A stretch of 64,000 bases of DNA from Streptomyces malaysiensis subsp. samsunensis (lineage in GTDB: Bacteria > Actinomycetota > Actinomycetes > Streptomycetales > Streptomycetaceae): contig NZ_JANIIC010000039.1 of the NCBI RefSeq assembly GCF_024519315.1, positions 1-64,000 of the forward strand, written 5' to 3'. The translations under genes were made by a program, and so were the position numbers. Positions 62,244 through 64,000 of this stretch are shown one piece after another. The notes beneath the pieces are model-generated. The model was not told the origin of the DNA. It saw only the letters and a list, made by a program, of their open reading frames with translations, and searched no databases. How positions within the stretch are numbered: position 1 is the stretch's first letter; the number at the start of each line of letters is the position of its first letter.

Positions 62244-63175
62244 GCCTCGCCACCTCCCCGGCCGCGTGCGTCGGTGACGTCCGAGAGCACGCCCAGCAGG
62301 TCCTCCGCGAGCTCCGGCTTGAGCAGGCCGTGGGCGAGCGCCCGGTCCGCTGTCGTACGGGCCATGGCCAGATAGCCGGCGACGGCGTGCGGGGCGTGCC
62401 GCCGCAACTCGGCGACATGGGCGGCGACCGTGCCCGCGTCACCGCGCGCGACCGGGCCGGTCAGCGCGGCGTCGCCGCTGCGCAGCGCGTTGTCCAGCGC
62501 GGCGCCGAGGAGCGGGCCGAGCATCCGGTCGGGGGCCTCGACGCCGGACTCGCGCAGCAGCTCCATGGACTGGGCGACCAGCGTCATGAGGTGGTTGGCG
62601 CCGATGGCGAGGGCCGCGTGATAGAGCGGACGGGACTCCTCCGCGATCCACTCGGGCTCCCCGCCCATCTCGATGACCAGCGCCTCGGCCGCCAGCCGCA
62701 ACTCCTCGGGGGCGGTGACGCCGAACGAGCAGCCGGCCAGCCGCTGGACGTCCACCGGGGTGCCGGTGAAGGTCATGACGGGGTGCAGCGCGAGCGGCAG
62801 CGCACCGGCCCGCAGCGCGGGCTCCAGCACGCCGACGCCATAGCGGCCTGAGGTGTGCACCAGCAGCTGGCCCGGTCGCACCGCGCCGGTTTCGGCGAGG
62901 CCGCCGATCAGCTCGGGCAGCGCGTCGTCGGGGACGGTGAGCAGCACCAGCTCGGCCCGCGCCAGCACCTCGGAGGGCGGGACGATCGGGACTTCGGGGA
63001 GCAGGGCGGCGGCCCGGCGCACGGAGGCGTCGGAGACACCGGAGGCGGCGACCGGACGGTGCCCGGCCAGCCGGAGGGAGGCGGCGAGGGCGGGGCCGAC
63101 ACGGCCCGCGCCGACGACCCCGACCGTGAGCCGGGCAGGGCGGTCCCGAGGCTCGGGGAGTGGTTGAGCATTCAC
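62240..63175 (-). CDS. Rossmann-like/DUF2520 oxidoreductase-type protein
   Basis: Product of 311 residues. The Rossmann motif VGVVGAGRVGPALAASLRLA is at residues 18-37, then LVLLTVPDDALPELIGGLAE and LALHPVMTFTGTPVDVQRLA; the C-terminal DUF2520 domain includes HAALAIGANHLMTLVAQSME and LLGAALDNALRSGDAALTGP. It resembles ketopantoate reductase and 6-phosphogluconate dehydrogenase in fold. Being the first gene of the panC operon, it may supply pantoate, but PanE activity is unproven. Confidence 0.88.
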   Translation of the reverse strand: MNAQPLPEPRDRPARLTVGVVGAGRVGPALAASLRLAGHRPVAASGVSDASVRRAAALLPEVPIVPPSEVLARAELVLLTVPDDALPELIGGLAETGAVRPGQLLVHTSGRYGVGVLEPALRAGALPLALHPVMTFTGTPVDVQRLAGCSFGVTAPEELRLAAEALVIEMGGEPEWIAEESRPLYHAALAIGANHLMTLVAQSMELLRESGVEAPDRMLGPLLGAALDNALRSGDAALTGPVARGDAGTVAAHVAELRRHAPHAVAGYLAMARTTADRALAHGLLKPELAEDLLGVLSDVTDARGRGGGEA

Positions 63176-63359
63176 GCGACAGCGGCCTTCCGTTCCAGTC
63201 CTCAGGGGGTACCGGACGATTCCCCGCCATGCTACGCGAGTGGTTCCGGGGGGTTTGGCCGCACGCCCGGGCCTGTGGACAACTCTGTGGTCCGAAGGAC
63301 AGCCCGCCCCATGCCCGGTGCCCGGTCGGCGGCCGACCGGCCGGCGACATGATCTGCCC

Positions 63360-64000
63360 TTGACTTCCTCCCCCTCATAGACGAGGGGGTTCCTACGGCT
63401 CGCGCTGTAGGGCTTCCTGCTTCATCACCGGCTGCCCCGTCCGGGAGGACTCCCGTTGAGGTCTTACACCGGCTCCACAGGCCGACACCGCCAGCCCGGC
63501 GGCCAGAAGGTTCTTCGCCGCGTTCACGTCCCGGTCATGGGTCGTGCCGCAAGCGCACGTCCAGGTGCGGACACCGAGCGGCATCCTCTTTTGCAGGGCG
63601 CCGCACACGGAGCACAACTTGGAGGAGGGGAACCAGCGGTCGACCGCGATCACTTCGCGGCCGTACCAGGCGGCCTTGTACTCCAGCATGCTCCGGAACT
63701 CCGACCATGCCGCGTCGGAGATCGCCCGGGACAACTTGCCGTTCTTCAGCATGTTCCGGACGGTGAGATCCTCGATCACGAGCGTTTGGTTCTCACGCAC
63801 GAGTCGGGTGGTCAGCTTGTGCAGATGGTCACGACGGCGGTCGGCGATACGGGTGTAGACCCTGGCGACCTTGCGGCGCGCTTTGGCCCGGTTGGCGCCG
63901 TCGCCCCTGGCCTTGCGGGCGAGGTCGCGCTGGGCACGGGCGAGGCGGGCGCGGTCGCGCCGCTCGTGCCTGGGATTGGTGATCTTCTCACCCGTGGACA
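63360..64000 (-). mobile_element. IS200/IS605-type (IS1341-like) element, right part
   Basis: The element has a TnpB gene running off the window edge and a subterminal palindrome CCCCCTC-ATAGAC-GAGGGGG (63370-63389) beyond the tnpB stop, the hairpin form of these right ends. No TnpA is in view. TnpB elements also encode a guide RNA (omega RNA) that overlaps the end of tnpB and the right end; its expected place is about 63360-63560. Confidence 0.8.
63393..64000 (-). CDS. tnpB: TnpB-type RuvC endonuclease, C-terminal part
   Basis: The frame is open to the window edge. It has a basic helical region (AQRDLARKARGDGANRAKAR), the RuvC Glu motif TLVIEDLTVRNM, AWYGREVIAVDRWFPSSKLC, a zinc-ribbon (CSVCG ... 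CACG), and the last RuvC Asp in THDRDVNAAKNLLAAGLAV. TnpB is an RNA-guided DNA nuclease of IS605-type transposons. The C-terminus to the stop at 63393 looks intact; the N-terminus lies outside the window, so completeness cannot be judged. Confidence 0.93.
   Translation of the reverse strand, partial: STGEKITNPRHERRDRARLARAQRDLARKARGDGANRAKARRKVARVYTRIADRRRDHLHKLTTRLVRENQTLVIEDLTVRNMLKNGKLSRAISDAAWSEFRSMLEYKAAWYGREVIAVDRWFPSSKLCSVCGALQKRMPLGVRTWTCACGTTHDRDVNAAKNLLAAGLAVSACGAGVRPQRESSRTGQPVMKQEALQREP

Overview
The window is high-GC actinobacterial DNA, almost certainly a Streptomyces chromosome. Gene content supports this: phoR-phoP/phoU, carD, lsr2, mycothiol genes mshA and mshD, clpC, and a DUF397/XRE pair. 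So do GTG and TTG starts, GC-rich third codon positions and many ATGA/GTGA stop-start overlaps. No rRNA, tRNA or CRISPR array was seen.

Layout. 0.1-32.7 kb is mostly conserved core: a DoxX membrane protein, rlmB, cysS, ispF-ispD, carD, a lipoprotein, phoP-phoR divergent from phoU plus a metallothionein-like gene, and a large nSTAND-type ATPase with 14 WD40 repeats. After these come an FkbM methyltransferase behind a structured RNA leader, a reductase, a GntR regulator with a glycosyltransferase, gpmA, an MFS transporter, and a small membrane protein-sigma factor-M48 protease operon. The stretch ends with a frameshifted beta-helix gene, a YbjN protein, mshA and a methyltransferase. 32.7-35.0 kb is a scar zone: a permease and an ABC ATPase that have both lost their 5' ends, a pentapeptide protein, a decayed ORF, an intact NUDIX gene and the 5' stub of a second NUDIX gene. 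35.1-43.5 kb holds a CHAD protein, ppk, mshD, a frameshifted DUF1016 nuclease and a secreted 5'-nucleotidase. 43.6-50.4 kb is accessory: a macrolide-type glycosyltransferase with its own leader peptide and attenuator, a DUF397/XRE/ATPase remnant cluster, two Rpn-like genes and a NACHT ATPase. 50.8-63.2 kb is core again: clpC, lsr2, an acetyltransferase, a BlaI-type regulator, coaX and the nadC-nadB-panC-DUF2520 operon. The window ends inside an IS605-type tnpB element.

How the genes fit together. Several loci concern phosphate (phoRP, phoU, ppk with CHAD, 5'-nucleotidase). Others make mycothiol (mshA, mshD), isoprenoid precursors (ispD, ispF) or NAD and CoA precursors (nadB, nadC, panC, coaX). 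From memory of Streptomyces coelicolor, the left block matches about SCO4237 down to SCO4203, the middle block about SCO4145-4152, and the right block about SCO3373-3384. The window would then be a mosaic of three blocks, joined at the two places where broken and accessory genes cluster.

Most interesting: (1) a nine-codon leader peptide whose codons form the 5' arm of a long hairpin ending just before the start of the macrolide-type glycosyltransferase, the layout expected for drug-inducible attenuation; (2) a predicted H-type pseudoknot that would hide the ribosome binding site of a small ORF coupled to the FkbM methyltransferase; (3) two deletion scars that each removed the 5' ends of a divergent gene pair.
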